Source: Dehalococcoidia bacterium (GTDB lineage Bacteria; Chloroflexota; Dehalococcoidia; DSTF01; JALHUB01). From it: a DNA stretch of 64,000 nucleotides. The translations under genes were made by a program, and so were the position numbers. The stretch's first letter is position 1. Each line of letters starts with the position of its first letter. The stretch is from the NCBI GenBank assembly GCA_030018455.1, contig JASEFU010000008.1, forward strand, positions 45,958-109,957, in the 5' to 3' direction. Positions 25,004 through 32,357 of the stretch are shown here, one piece after another. Under the pieces are notes generated by a model. The model saw only the letters and a program-made list of their open reading frames with translations, ran no database searches and was not told the DNA's origin.

Positions 25004-25458
25004 CCGTCGCTCCCGGGCGCAGCGCCCTCCGCCGCCTGGCAGGCCGGACAGCGGCCGTACATCTCCAGGCGGTGGCCGTTGATCTCGTAGTCGGTGCGCC
25101 GGCTCAACTCAAGGGACAGCGGCCCGAGGTCGCACTCCACGAAGTCCTGCACGTCGCCGCACTCGACGCAGATGAGGTGGTGATGGTGCGCCTCGCGGCG
25201 GCTCAACCGGTAGCGGACGGAGCCGTCCTCCAGCAGAACGCGGCAGAGGAGCCCCTGCTCGAGCAGCAACTTGACGGTCCGGAATACCGTCGCGCGCCCG
25301 ACCGCGGGCAAACGCCGCGCCAGCCCGTCGATGGTGAAATGATCGTCCGACTCGGCAAGCGCCCGCAGCACGCGTCGGCGGCTCTTCGTGACGCGCTGCC
25401 CGCCCAGTCTCAACTTCTCGGCCAATTCTTTGTCGGGCTTAGTGATACCTTGTATCAT
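25000..25458 (-). CDS. zur: Fur-family metalloregulator, probably zinc-sensing
   Basis: A 152-residue Fur-family repressor. Residues about 20-80 form the winged helix (TKSRRRVLRALAES, VGRATVFRTVKLLLEQGL). The dimerisation and metal region carries EAHHHHLICVECGDV and the second cysteine pair CPAC, which together make the structural zinc site. It heads the znuACB-type operon, so zinc-dependent repression of uptake, including itself, is the natural model. A 15-base perfect palindrome covers its own start codon (25443-25457), and a TTGACA -35 lies just upstream. Fur or manganese sensing is the alternative. Confidence 0.88.
   Translation of the reverse strand: MIQGITKPDKELAEKLRLGGQRVTKSRRRVLRALAESDDHFTIDGLARRLPAVGRATVFRTVKLLLEQGLLCRVLLEDGSVRYRLSRREAHHHHLICVECGDVQDFVECDLGPLSLELSRRTDYEINGHRLEMYGRCPACQAAEGAAPGSDG
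25443..25457. promoter_or_regulatory. Palindromic operator candidate over the zur start codon
   Basis: TGATAC CTT GTATCA is a perfect 6-bp inverted repeat with a 3-base centre. The regulator ATG occupies 25456-25458, so a bound dimer would sit on the predicted transcription start and initiation codon of the whole zinc operon. Confidence 0.55.
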
Positions 25459-25465
25459 TTACTCC

Positions 25466-25494
25466 ATCTAATCACCGCCGCCTGATTCTGTCAA
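25466..25494 (-). promoter_or_regulatory. Possible promoter of the zur-znu operon, short or leaderless message
   Basis: On the minus strand a perfect TTGACA (25494-25489) is followed after 17 bases by TTAGAT (25471-25466), a weak -10. The transcript would begin within a few bases of the ATG at 25458. A GGAG three bases before the ATG would lie at or outside the message end. Confidence 0.4.
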
Positions 25495-25516
25495 CAGGCG
25501 CCGGGGATGTTATACT
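25488..25516 (+). promoter_or_regulatory. Possible sigma-70 promoter for the hydrolase-dsbA-vkor unit
   Basis: CTGTCA (25488-25493), 17 bases, then TATACT (25511-25516), about 58 bases before the ATG at 25574. Its -35 overlaps the -35 of the divergent zur promoter, so the two start sites may compete. Confidence 0.5.
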
Positions 25517-25573
25517 CTAATCTCGCGGAAGGGACGGTTTTCGCCGCCGCAGGAACGGCCCGCGGAGCCCGCA

Positions 25574-26497
25574 ATGTCGAAGAGGAGACGGCTGTTCTTT
25601 CTCGCCGCTCTCGGCGCCATAGGCACCGCCTGGAGCTACTCCAAGCGTGCGCTGCAGCGCTGGGAGAACGTCGAGCTCGACGAAGTGGAGAAGCCCGGCC
25701 GCATGGCGCCCGTCGGCGGCGTCGACATGCACTACGTCGAGGCCGGCTCGGGGCCCGTTCTCCTGTTACTGCACGGCCTCGGCGCCTCCACCTTCAGCTT
25801 CCGCCGTCTGCTTCCCCTCCTCGCGCCTCACATGCGCGCCGTCGCCATCGATCTCAAGGGCTTCGGTTTCTCCGAACGCCCGCCCGACGGCGACTACTCG
25901 CTGAGCGCGCACGCCCGCGCGGTTCGCGACTTCATGGATGTGATGGGCATCGAGAAGGCTTCGGTCCTGGGGCATTCGCTGGGCGGCGCCGTCGCCATGC
26001 ACGTGGCGACCGCTTTTCCGGAGCGCGTCGAGCGCCTCATACTGGTGTCGAGCGCGAGCCAGAGCGAGGTCGGCAGGGGGGTATTCGGCGCCCGCTTCCT
26101 CCGGCTTTTTCTTCCTCTCGTGGCGATGCTCACGCTCCAGAACCGGCGCTTCCGCTCGCTCTCGCTTCGCAGCGCTCTGTACGACCCCGCCTCGCTTACT
26201 GATGAGGTGATGGAAGGTTACATCCGGCCCACGCGCATTCGCGGTCACCTTCACGCCCTCGGCGAGCTCATGGTCGATCGCGCAAAAGACCCTCGCATCG
26301 ACCCTTCCGCTATCCGCCAGCCAACGCTTATCATTTGGGGTAGCGGCGATCGCTGGCTTCCACCCTCGAATGGGCGGCGGCTAGAGCGGCAGATACCGGA
26401 TGCGCGCATGGTCGTGGTCGACAGGGCCGGCCACCTGGTTCCCGAGGAGCAGCCGGAAGCGACCGCTGAAGCGATAATCGATTTCCTAAAGAGGTGA
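25574..26497 (+). CDS. Alpha/beta hydrolase, membrane-anchored or with N-terminal hydrophobic segment
   Basis: A 307-residue alpha/beta-fold hydrolase. The catalytic triad can be read: nucleophile Ser135 in GHSLGGAV, an aspartate in GSGDRWLPP, and a histidine in DRAGHLVPEE. LLLLHGLGAS is the oxyanion-hole strand. The N-terminus (KRRRLFFLAALGAIGTAWSY) is a basic-then-hydrophobic stretch that may tether the enzyme to the membrane or act as an uncleaved signal. Esterase or lipase-type activity is likely, but the substrate is unknown. The stop overlaps the earliest start of the DsbA-like gene, so the three genes to 27761 appear to form one operon. Confidence 0.85.
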   Translation: MSKRRRLFFLAALGAIGTAWSYSKRALQRWENVELDEVEKPGRMAPVGGVDMHYVEAGSGPVLLLLHGLGASTFSFRRLLPLLAPHMRAVAIDLKGFGFSERPPDGDYSLSAHARAVRDFMDVMGIEKASVLGHSLGGAVAMHVATAFPERVERLILVSSASQSEVGRGVFGARFLRLFLPLVAMLTLQNRRFRSLSLRSALYDPASLTDEVMEGYIRPTRIRGHLHALGELMVDRAKDPRIDPSAIRQPTLIIWGSGDRWLPPSNGRRLERQIPDARMVVVDRAGHLVPEEQPEATAEAIIDFLKR

Positions 26498-26514
26498 GAG
26501 GGGTCGGCGGCAAG

Positions 26515-27264
26515 ATGGAGAGAAAGAAAGCGCTGAGAAACAAACCGAAACGGCGGAGGCGCCGTTCGCTCCTGCCGATCCTCATTGTGGGCGGCGCTGC
26601 GATAGCCGCCGTCCTCGCCTTCATCCTCCTGACGTCGGGTGGCGAGGGGGGAGGGGGGCCGGCGATCATCCCCACGCCAGGCTCTACTCGTGTCGCGGCG
26701 CAGACCGGCACCGTCCTGGGGGAGGAAACCGCCCCCGTTACCGTCGTCGAGTACTTCAGCTTCACGTGCCCGCACTGCGGCAATTTCGCCCTTCACACGG
26801 CGCCCCTGATCGAAAAGGACTACGTGGAGACCGGGCGCGTCAAGTTCGAGTTGCACGCGTTGGCGGCGAAAGGGCCATCCCTCGACGCCGCCGCTGGCGC
26901 GCTCTGCGCCGCCGACCAGGGACGCTACTGGGACTATCATGATGTCCTCTTTGCCAACTACGACGCCGCGGGCTCGGACGCCTATGCCGCGGACAGGCTG
27001 AAGGAGTACGCTGCGGGACTCGGGCTGGATGCCGCATCGTTCAACGCTTGTCTGGATTCGGGCCAGTACGAGACTGCGGTGCTCGACGACACGAAGCGGG
27101 TGGTGGACGTGGGAATAACGGCTACGCCCAACTTCTTCATAGGGCTGACGAAAGACATGAAGGACTCCGCTCCTCCTTTCCCCGGCGCGAGAAACATCGT
27201 CGGCGCGCAGCAATACGACGTCTTCAAGGTCGCGATTGAGGACGCGCTGGGGAAGGTGCCGTGA
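26515..27264 (+). CDS. DsbA-like membrane-anchored thiol-disulfide oxidoreductase
   Basis: A 249-residue thioredoxin-fold protein with a very basic N-terminus (KPKRRRRR) and a single membrane helix (about residues 20-40), so the catalytic domain faces outside. The active site CPHC sits in YFSFTCPHCGNF, and the cis-proline loop is ITATPNFFIG. It belongs to the DsbA/BdbD group that introduces disulfides into exported proteins. The following VKOR gene overlaps by four bases and encodes its probable reoxidant. I chose the ATG at 26515, ten bases after GAGGGG. A GTG at 26494 overlapping the previous stop is also possible. Confidence 0.88.
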   Translation: MERKKALRNKPKRRRRRSLLPILIVGGAAIAAVLAFILLTSGGEGGGGPAIIPTPGSTRVAAQTGTVLGEETAPVTVVEYFSFTCPHCGNFALHTAPLIEKDYVETGRVKFELHALAAKGPSLDAAAGALCAADQGRYWDYHDVLFANYDAAGSDAYAADRLKEYAAGLGLDAASFNACLDSGQYETAVLDDTKRVVDVGITATPNFFIGLTKDMKDSAPPFPGARNIVGAQQYDVFKVAIEDALGKVP

Positions 27265-27761
27265 GTGGAGCGGACGTCGGCGCGGGGGCAAAGCAGGGGC
27301 GAGAAAGGACGCTGCGGGCAGCGACCGATTGGTGGGGGCCGCCGGGCGTTATCGCAGCGCTTTCCCTGATCGGGATCGGCGTCGCCGGCTACCTCACGTA
27401 CACCCACTGGCTCGAGGAATCTGTGGCGTGCGCCGGCTACAGCGGCTGCGACGCGGTTGCCGAGAGCGAGTACGCGCGTGTCTCCGGCGTGCCCGTGGCC
27501 TTCCTCGGTGTGCTGGGGTATGCGGCGATCATGCTGACGACCCTGGTGTGGCTGCGCGTGGGCGACCGCTTCGGGGAGACGCCGCCGCTCCTGGTCTGGG
27601 GCATGGCGCTGGCGGGGACCACCTACTCCGCCTACCTCACGTATCTGGAGTTTTTCGTTATCGAGGCGGTCTGCATCTGGTGCCTCGCCTCGGCCGCTGT
27701 AATGGTCGGCATCCTGCTCGTGGCGACGGTTGCGGTGGTGAGGGCCCGCCGCCAGCTCTGA
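27261..27761 (+). CDS. Vitamin K epoxide reductase family protein (quinone-linked disulfide generator)
   Basis: A 166-residue four-helix membrane protein of the VKOR family. It carries the loop cysteine pair CAGYSGC (about 55-61) that exchanges with a partner, a conserved loop serine region (SGVPVAFLGVLGY), and the active-site CIWC in the last helix, which passes electrons to a quinone. It takes the place of DsbB in many single-membrane bacteria. The four-base overlap with the DsbA-like gene supports a dedicated pair for oxidative folding outside the cell, with the quinone pool as electron sink. Confidence 0.92.
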   Translation: MSGADVGAGAKQGRERTLRAATDWWGPPGVIAALSLIGIGVAGYLTYTHWLEESVACAGYSGCDAVAESEYARVSGVPVAFLGVLGYAAIMLTTLVWLRVGDRFGETPPLLVWGMALAGTTYSAYLTYLEFFVIEAVCIWCLASAAVMVGILLVATVAVVRARRQL

Positions 27762-27764
27762 AGC

Positions 27765-28328
27765 TCACGATGTCCCGCGCAGGCCCAGCTCGTCAGCGAC
27801 CCCTTTCAGCGCCTGGATGACCTCGCCGATGTGCTCCTCGAGCGGTACCCCCAGGGCTTCCGCGCCCTTCACGATGTCGTCGCGGTTGACGGCGCGCGCG
27901 AACGCCTTGTCCTTCATCTTCTTGCGCACTGACTTCGGTTCGACGTCGAGCACACTTTTGTTGGGCCGGACAAGCGCCACGGCGATGACGAAGCCCGTGA
28001 GTTCGTCGACCGCGTAGAGCGTCTTCTTCATCAGCGTGTCGCGGGGGAGGCCGAGGTGGTCGGCGTGGCTGAGGACGCCGTCGATGATCTCTTCCGACAC
28101 GCCCCGCTGGCGCAGTATCGTCGCCCCTTCCTGCGGGTGCTTATCGAGGGTGGGGTGTATCTCGTAGTCGAAGTCGTGCAGGAGGCCGACGACGCGCCAC
28201 TTCTCCTCGTCCTCGCCGAACTTTCGGGCGTAGTGTCCCATCGCCGCCTCCACGGCGAGGGCGTGCTTGAGCAGGCTCTCGTTCTTGGTGAACTCGGTTA
28301 GCAGTTGCCAGGCGTCTTCTCGCGTCAT
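27765..28328 (-). CDS. HD-domain phosphohydrolase
   Basis: A 187-residue HD-superfamily metal-dependent hydrolase. The metal motifs are visible: His in LLKHALAVEAAM (about 20-31), the HD pair in LLHDFDYEIHP (about 50-60), His in LSHADHLG, and Asp in AVDELTGF. This compact type (HDIG-like) is common in anaerobes and usually uncharacterised, so the phosphate ester substrate is unknown. The ATG at 28328 has AGGGAG upstream; the longer open frame beyond it enters the repeat-rich intergenic region. It converges on the VKOR gene with a three-base gap. Confidence 0.85.
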   Translation of the reverse strand: MTREDAWQLLTEFTKNESLLKHALAVEAAMGHYARKFGEDEEKWRVVGLLHDFDYEIHPTLDKHPQEGATILRQRGVSEEIIDGVLSHADHLGLPRDTLMKKTLYAVDELTGFVIAVALVRPNKSVLDVEPKSVRKKMKDKAFARAVNRDDIVKGAEALGVPLEEHIGEVIQALKGVADELGLRGTS

Positions 28329-28470
28329 CGCTTTCTCCCTCTTCGATAGCCGGTCGCGCCATTGTAGGAAGAGGCGCGCGCTGCGGTCAAATCGATCGAC
28401 TTCCTTTCCCCGGCAAGGTCGGGACTTGTGCTCGACCCGCGCCCGGCGCGCTCTCGCGGCGTCGGCGTTG

Positions 28471-28517
28471 GTCGCCGAAACATTAGCGTGGTTCTTCCCA
28501 CCCTCCCACCCACAAGC
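28471..28517 (+). repeat. Dispersed intergenic repeat, copy A
   Basis: Core GTCGCCGAAACATTAGCG (28471-28488) followed by a CCACCC-rich stretch ending CCCACAAGCG. Copies B (32174) and C (61476) share the core and the trailing C-rich stretch. All three point the same way, upstream of a plus-strand gene. Confidence 0.6.
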
Positions 28518-28529
28518 GTTCTTGGGAAC

Positions 28530-28600
28530 TCCAGGGGGGCACCCCCTGGAACCCCCGTCAGAGGGGGCCAGCCCCCTCTGAACTCCCCCGGGAACCGGGG
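28530..28600. repeat. Cluster of three perfect hairpins (REP-like element)
   Basis: TCCAGGGGG/CCCCCTGGA with a 3-base loop (28530-28550), TCAGAGGGGGC/GCCCCCTCTGA with a 2-base loop (28558-28581), and CCCCGG/CCGGGG with a 3-base loop (28586-28600) follow one another with gaps of seven and four bases. None has a T-run. The remainder of the 28329-28657 gap holds repeat copy A and the promoter of the next gene, with no coding signal. Confidence 0.85.
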
Positions 28601-28615
28601 CAATCCTGCCGTGGC

Positions 28616-28644
28616 TTGACGAACACACGTTCGTTTGCTACCAT
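28616..28644 (+). promoter_or_regulatory. Promoter with embedded SOS (LexA) box
   Basis: TTGACG (28616-28621) and TACCAT (28639-28644) are 17 bases apart. Between and over the -35 lies ACGAAC ACAC GTTCGT (28619-28634), a perfect 6-bp dyad matching the GAAC-N4-GTTC LexA box of Gram-positive-type bacteria. Repression by LexA of the downstream DNA-repair-type gene is the obvious reading. Confidence 0.65.
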
Positions 28645-28657
28645 GAGGGCGAAGCGC

Positions 28658-29851
28658 ATGGACACGCCGGAAAAGCTGCAGCTCCTCGGCAGCGGCTCGT
28701 TCGTCATCGGCGACCGCGACGCTTGCGGCGCCCTCCGCGTCCCGCCCGAACGCGTGCAGGCGCGCGCCATCCCCGGCATTTATCGCGCCGCCGTACCCGG
28801 AAAGGGGCGCATCGCCCTCCTGCGCGTCCTCATGACCAACGTCTGTCAGTTCGACTGCCGCTACTGCGCCATCAACTGCCACCGCGACCTCGAACGCGGC
28901 GCCTTCCAGCCCGAGGAGCTTGCCCGCCTGTTCATGGACCTCTACCGGCAACGCCGTGTCGAGGGGCTTTTCCTCACGTCCGGCGTCGGCGGCGACCCCG
29001 AGAAGGTGCAGGCGCGCATGCTCGACGCCGTGTCCATCCTGCGCCGGAAGGAGGGATTCCGCGGCTACGTCCACCTCAAGATCATGCCCGGCGTCCGCCC
29101 CGAGTACATCGAGTGGGCCGCCGGTCTCGCCGACCGGCTGTCGATCAACCTGGAGGCGCCTTCCCGCGAGCGGCTCGCCCTCATCGCGCCCCGGAAAGCG
29201 GCCGCTTCCGACGCCCTGGCGGCGATGGAGGCGGTGCGCCTCATCAAGGACCGGACACCCTCGCTCCTCACGGGCGGCCAAACGACGCAGCTCGTCGTCG
29301 GCGCGGCGGGCGAGTCCGACCGTGAGATACTGGAGCGCTCGAACCACCTGTACGGCCACATGAAGCTGCGCCGCGTCTACTACAGCGGCTACCATCCCGT
29401 CTGCGGCGAGGAGCTTGCGCCGCCGGCACCGCCCGCGCGCGAGCACCGCCTCTATCAGGCCGACTGGCTGCTGCGTCAGTACCCGATACCCTTCGACGAG
29501 ATGCTGTTCGACGATCACGGCAACCTGCCGCTGGGCGCCGACCCGAAGCTCGTCTGGGCGATGCGCCACCCGGAGCGCTTCCCGGTCGAGGTGAACCGCG
29601 CGTCCTACCGCGAGCTGTTGCAGGTGCCGGGGATCGGGCCGCTGGGCGCGAAGCGTATCGTCGAGCTGCGACGGGGGCGGGCGTTCCGCGAGCCGTCGGA
29701 GCTGCAGGCGATAGGGGTTGTGACGAAGCGGGCGCGACACTTCCTGCTGCTGGACGGTCGCTACTTTGGCGGCCGCGACGTTATGCACACGCAGCTCCGC
29801 CTCCTCGACGAAATCGATCGACCTGAAGCGGTCGCGGTTCCCACAATGTAG
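28658..29851 (+). CDS. Putative DNA modification/repair radical SAM protein
   Basis: A 397-residue radical SAM enzyme of the family usually annotated as putative DNA modification/repair protein. The [4Fe-4S]-binding cysteines are in CQFDCRYC (C-x3-C-x2-C). GLFLTSGVGGDPEKV and LSINLEAPSRERLA are the later barrel strands. The C-terminal VPGIGPLGAKRIVELRRG is a helix-hairpin-helix motif that binds DNA backbone. I chose the ATG at 28658 because MDTPEKLQLL fits the family start and GAGG lies nine bases before it. ATG 28643 is the alternative and would sit on the predicted -10. The usual partner gene of this family (a TIGR03915-type protein) is not adjacent. An SOS box precedes it. Confidence 0.88.
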   Translation: MDTPEKLQLLGSGSFVIGDRDACGALRVPPERVQARAIPGIYRAAVPGKGRIALLRVLMTNVCQFDCRYCAINCHRDLERGAFQPEELARLFMDLYRQRRVEGLFLTSGVGGDPEKVQARMLDAVSILRRKEGFRGYVHLKIMPGVRPEYIEWAAGLADRLSINLEAPSRERLALIAPRKAAASDALAAMEAVRLIKDRTPSLLTGGQTTQLVVGAAGESDREILERSNHLYGHMKLRRVYYSGYHPVCGEELAPPAPPAREHRLYQADWLLRQYPIPFDEMLFDDHGNLPLGADPKLVWAMRHPERFPVEVNRASYRELLQVPGIGPLGAKRIVELRRGRAFREPSELQAIGVVTKRARHFLLLDGRYFGGRDVMHTQLRLLDEIDRPEAVAVPTM

Positions 29852-29963
29852 GGGAGGCTTCAGCCCTCGACATCCGAACGCACACAAGTCTCGTCCTCTG
29901 GCGGCGCGTGGTACCATGAGTGTGTGGGGTGAAAGCGCTGACGTCGCGAAAGGAGGCCCGACA

Positions 29964-30329
29964 ATGCAGGAATCCGCGTCCGTGGGACAGAACATTCTCT
30001 CCGGACTCGTCGAACGGCTCAAGCAGAGCGCCCACATTGAGGCCGCGGTCGGCGAGCCCAAGACCGTCGGCGACAGGACGGTCGTCCCCATCGGCGTCGT
30101 CCTCTACGGGTTTGGCGCAGGCGCAGGCGCCGGCGGCTCCGAGCGCCAGGACAGGGGTGGCGGCGGTGGCGGCGGCGGGGGCTACGTCCGCGTCCAGCCC
30201 ATCGCCCTCATGGAGATAACTTCCGCCGGCAGCCGCCTGCTGCCCGTCATCAACTGGACGCAGATCGCCCGCAGCGTCATCATGTTCGCCGGCATCTGGA
30301 TGATTATTCGCGCTCTCAAAGGACGCTGA
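29964..30329 (+). CDS. GerW/YtfJ-family protein
   Basis: A 121-residue protein of the GerW (YtfJ) family. It has the conserved core VGEPKTVGDRTVVPIGVVLYGFGAGAG, split over about residues 30-56, a glycine-only stretch (about 65-73), and VRVQPIALMEI before a C-terminal hydrophobic segment (about 100-115). In Bacillus the relative is a spore germination protein, but the family is widespread in non-spore-formers, where its role is unknown. The ATG at 29964 has a near-perfect AAAGGAGG seven bases upstream. It stands alone between the radical SAM and transketolase genes. Confidence 0.85.
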   Translation: MQESASVGQNILSGLVERLKQSAHIEAAVGEPKTVGDRTVVPIGVVLYGFGAGAGAGGSERQDRGGGGGGGGGYVRVQPIALMEITSAGSRLLPVINWTQIARSVIMFAGIWMIIRALKGR

Positions 30330-30377
30330 CACGCGGGCTAGCGACACGGGCGGCGTGGTGGTATTCTTCAGCCGATC

Positions 30378-31199
30378 ATGCTGGAGAAGCCGCCGATAAG
30401 CGATCTGCAACAAGAGGCGCTGGATATCCGACGGCACGTCATCGGGCTGGCGGCCGAGCACCTGTGCCACGTCGGCGGCGCCCTCTCCGCGGCCGACATC
30501 CTCGCCGCGCTCTACTTCCGCGTCATGCGAATCGATCCCGCCGCTCCCGCTTCACCCGACCGCGACTACCTCATCCTCAGTAAGGGACACGGCGTCCTCG
30601 CCCTGTACGCCGCCCTCGCCGGGCGCGGCCTCTTCCCGGTCGAGACACTCGCCTCCTTCGAGCAGACGGGCAGCATGTTCGCCGGGCACCCGACGCTCAA
30701 AGTTCCGGGCGTCGAGGTCGCGACCGGATCGCTCGGCCACGGTTTGCCGGTAGGCGTGGGCATTGCCCTCGCCCTCAAGACGGACGGCGACCCCAACCGC
30801 GTGTTCGTGCTCATGGGCGATGGCGAGCTTCAGGAAGGCTCGGTGTGGGAGGCGGCCATGGCGGCGCCGCGCCTGCGACTCGATAACCTGGTGGCGATAG
30901 TGGACCGCAACCGCTTCCAGGCGTTCGGCGCCGTCGAAGAGATCATGCCGCTGGAGCCGCTCGCCGATAAGTGGCGCAGTTTCCGCTGGGACGTTGTCGA
31001 GGTCGACGGCCACGATATGTCGCGGGTGGTCGAGGCGCTGGAGCGGTCTCCGGCGAAGGACGTTCCGCGGGTGATAATCGCTTCGACGGTCAAGGGTAAG
31101 GGCGCGCCCTGCATCGAGGACACGCCGCGCGCGCACTTCACAAAACTGACCCCGGAAGAGGCCGAGGAGGCGCTGCGCGCCCTGGGGGTAACGGCGTGA
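30378..31199 (+). CDS. Transketolase, N-terminal (ThDP-binding) subunit
   Basis: A 273-residue protein covering the thiamine-diphosphate pyrophosphate-binding half of a split transketolase. The HVGGALSAADILAALYFRVM segment, split around residues 31-51, and SKGHGVLALYAAL are characteristic. The metal/ThDP motif begins GDGELQEGSVWEA (about 147-159) and ends VAIVDRN. It pairs with the next gene, which overlaps by four bases. Split transketolases are frequent in Chloroflexota, archaea and clostridia and may act on sugars other than pentose phosphates. The ATG at 30378 has only a weak ribosome site. Confidence 0.92.
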   Translation: MLEKPPISDLQQEALDIRRHVIGLAAEHLCHVGGALSAADILAALYFRVMRIDPAAPASPDRDYLILSKGHGVLALYAALAGRGLFPVETLASFEQTGSMFAGHPTLKVPGVEVATGSLGHGLPVGVGIALALKTDGDPNRVFVLMGDGELQEGSVWEAAMAAPRLRLDNLVAIVDRNRFQAFGAVEEIMPLEPLADKWRSFRWDVVEVDGHDMSRVVEALERSPAKDVPRVIIASTVKGKGAPCIEDTPRAHFTKLTPEEAEEALRALGVTA

Positions 31200-32110
31200 G
31201 CATCCAGGACAACGTCAAGTCGTTCTTCGAAGTGCTGCTCGAGCTGGGCGAGGCCGATCCGAACGTCTTCGTCATTAGCCAGGACATGGGCAGCGTCGGG
31301 CCGTTCGCGCAACGCTTCCCCGACCGCGCAATCGACGTGGGCATCACGGAGCAGAACCTCGTAGGCGTAGCCGCCGGCCTGGCGATCCGGGGGAAACTGC
31401 CGTTCATCTACGGCATGGCGCCTTTCGTCACCATGCGCGCCTTCGAACAGATACGCACCGATCTCGCCTACAACGGACGCAACGTCAAGATCCTCGCCGT
31501 CTTCACCGGGCTGGCCGCCGGCGCCTGGGGCGCGACGCACCACGCCCTCGAAGACATCGCCCTTATGCGCGCCATCCCCGGCATGACCGTCATCGCCCCC
31601 GCCGACATGCACGAGACGGAGCGCGCGGTCCGCGCCGCCGCCGCGCATCCGGGGCCGGTCTACCTGCGGCTCGGCGCCTTCCTCCCCGTGCACGAGCAGG
31701 AGTACGACTTCGAGATCGGCCGCGCGATAACCCTGCGCAAAGGGACGGACGCGGCGATAATCGCCACCGGCAACATGGTCTGGGCGGCGCTCCAGGCCCG
31801 CGAGAGCCTGCAGCAACGGGGTGTCGCCGCCCGCGTCATCGATATGCACACCGTGAAGCCGCTCGACGCCGAGGCCGTCCGAAAAGCGGCCGCGGAGACG
31901 GGGCGCCTCGTGACCGCGGAGGAGCACAGCGTGATCGGCGGGCTCGGATCGGCGGTGGCGGAGGTGCTGGCGGAGACGGGGGCCGGCAGGCTGGCGCGCG
32001 TGGGTGTGCGTGATGTCTTCTGCACGGAGGTGGCGAGCTATCCCGAACTTTGCGCCATGCACGGCGTGACTGCGGAAGGGATAGAGCGGGCCATCCTCTC
32101 GCTCCTCTGA
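31196..32110 (+). CDS. Transketolase, C-terminal subunit
   Basis: A 304-residue protein with the pyrimidine-binding and C-terminal domains of transketolase. DVGITEQNLVGVAAGLA (about 44-60) contains the catalytic glutamate that activates ThDP, YGMAPFVTMRAFEQIRTDLA is the typical helix, and VIDMHTVKPLDAEAVRKAA belongs to the third domain. The GTG start overlaps the preceding stop by four bases, so the two subunits are translationally coupled. The enzyme should transfer two-carbon ketol units. Whether it serves the pentose phosphate pathway or a special pathway with the neighbouring aminotransferase is open. Confidence 0.92.
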   Translation: MSIQDNVKSFFEVLLELGEADPNVFVISQDMGSVGPFAQRFPDRAIDVGITEQNLVGVAAGLAIRGKLPFIYGMAPFVTMRAFEQIRTDLAYNGRNVKILAVFTGLAAGAWGATHHALEDIALMRAIPGMTVIAPADMHETERAVRAAAAHPGPVYLRLGAFLPVHEQEYDFEIGRAITLRKGTDAAIIATGNMVWAALQARESLQQRGVAARVIDMHTVKPLDAEAVRKAAAETGRLVTAEEHSVIGGLGSAVAEVLAETGAGRLARVGVRDVFCTEVASYPELCAMHGVTAEGIERAILSLL

Positions 32111-32173
32111 CGGCTTGGAGTGGGATGCCGAACGGACAGCCGCAGCGTCTTCGCCGGGGCAACGTGGGCCCTA

Positions 32174-32191
32174 GTCGCCGTAACATGAGCG
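32174..32191 (+). repeat. Dispersed intergenic repeat, copy B (core)
   Basis: Core GTCGCCGTAACATGAGCG, differing from copy A (28471) at two positions. The C-rich trailing part is replaced here by the palindrome at 32204-32223. Confidence 0.6.
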
Positions 32192-32203
32192 CTCTTTGAC
32201 CCA

Positions 32204-32223
32204 CCTGCCTACCGGCAGGCAGG
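32204..32223. repeat. Palindrome CCTGCCT...AGGCAGG
   Basis: Perfect 7-bp arms with a 6-base centre, a relative of the palindrome at 12354-12374. Confidence 0.65.
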
Positions 32224-32286
32224 CCCGCCCGCAGGCGTCTTAAAGGATCTTGGGGGACACGCACTCTGTACACCCCCGCGAACGCC

Positions 32287-32315
32287 TTGATACTTGGGCC
32301 GCGCGCGAATATGAT
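32287..32315 (+). promoter_or_regulatory. Sigma-70-type promoter of the aminotransferase gene
   Basis: TTGATA (32287-32292), 17 bases, TATGAT (32310-32315), each matching five of six consensus positions. The predicted start is about 36 bases before the ATG at 32358, leaving room for the GGAAAGGAG ribosome site. Confidence 0.6.
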
Positions 32316-32357
32316 CCGCCTATAGCCGGCCGCTTCACTCGGAAAGGAGACACCTCT

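Noticed and set aside
28325..30091. 588-codon minus-strand frame
   Set aside because: It crosses the hairpin cluster and is antisense to the radical SAM gene. It reads as Arg/Gly/Val-rich filler with no recognisable motif.
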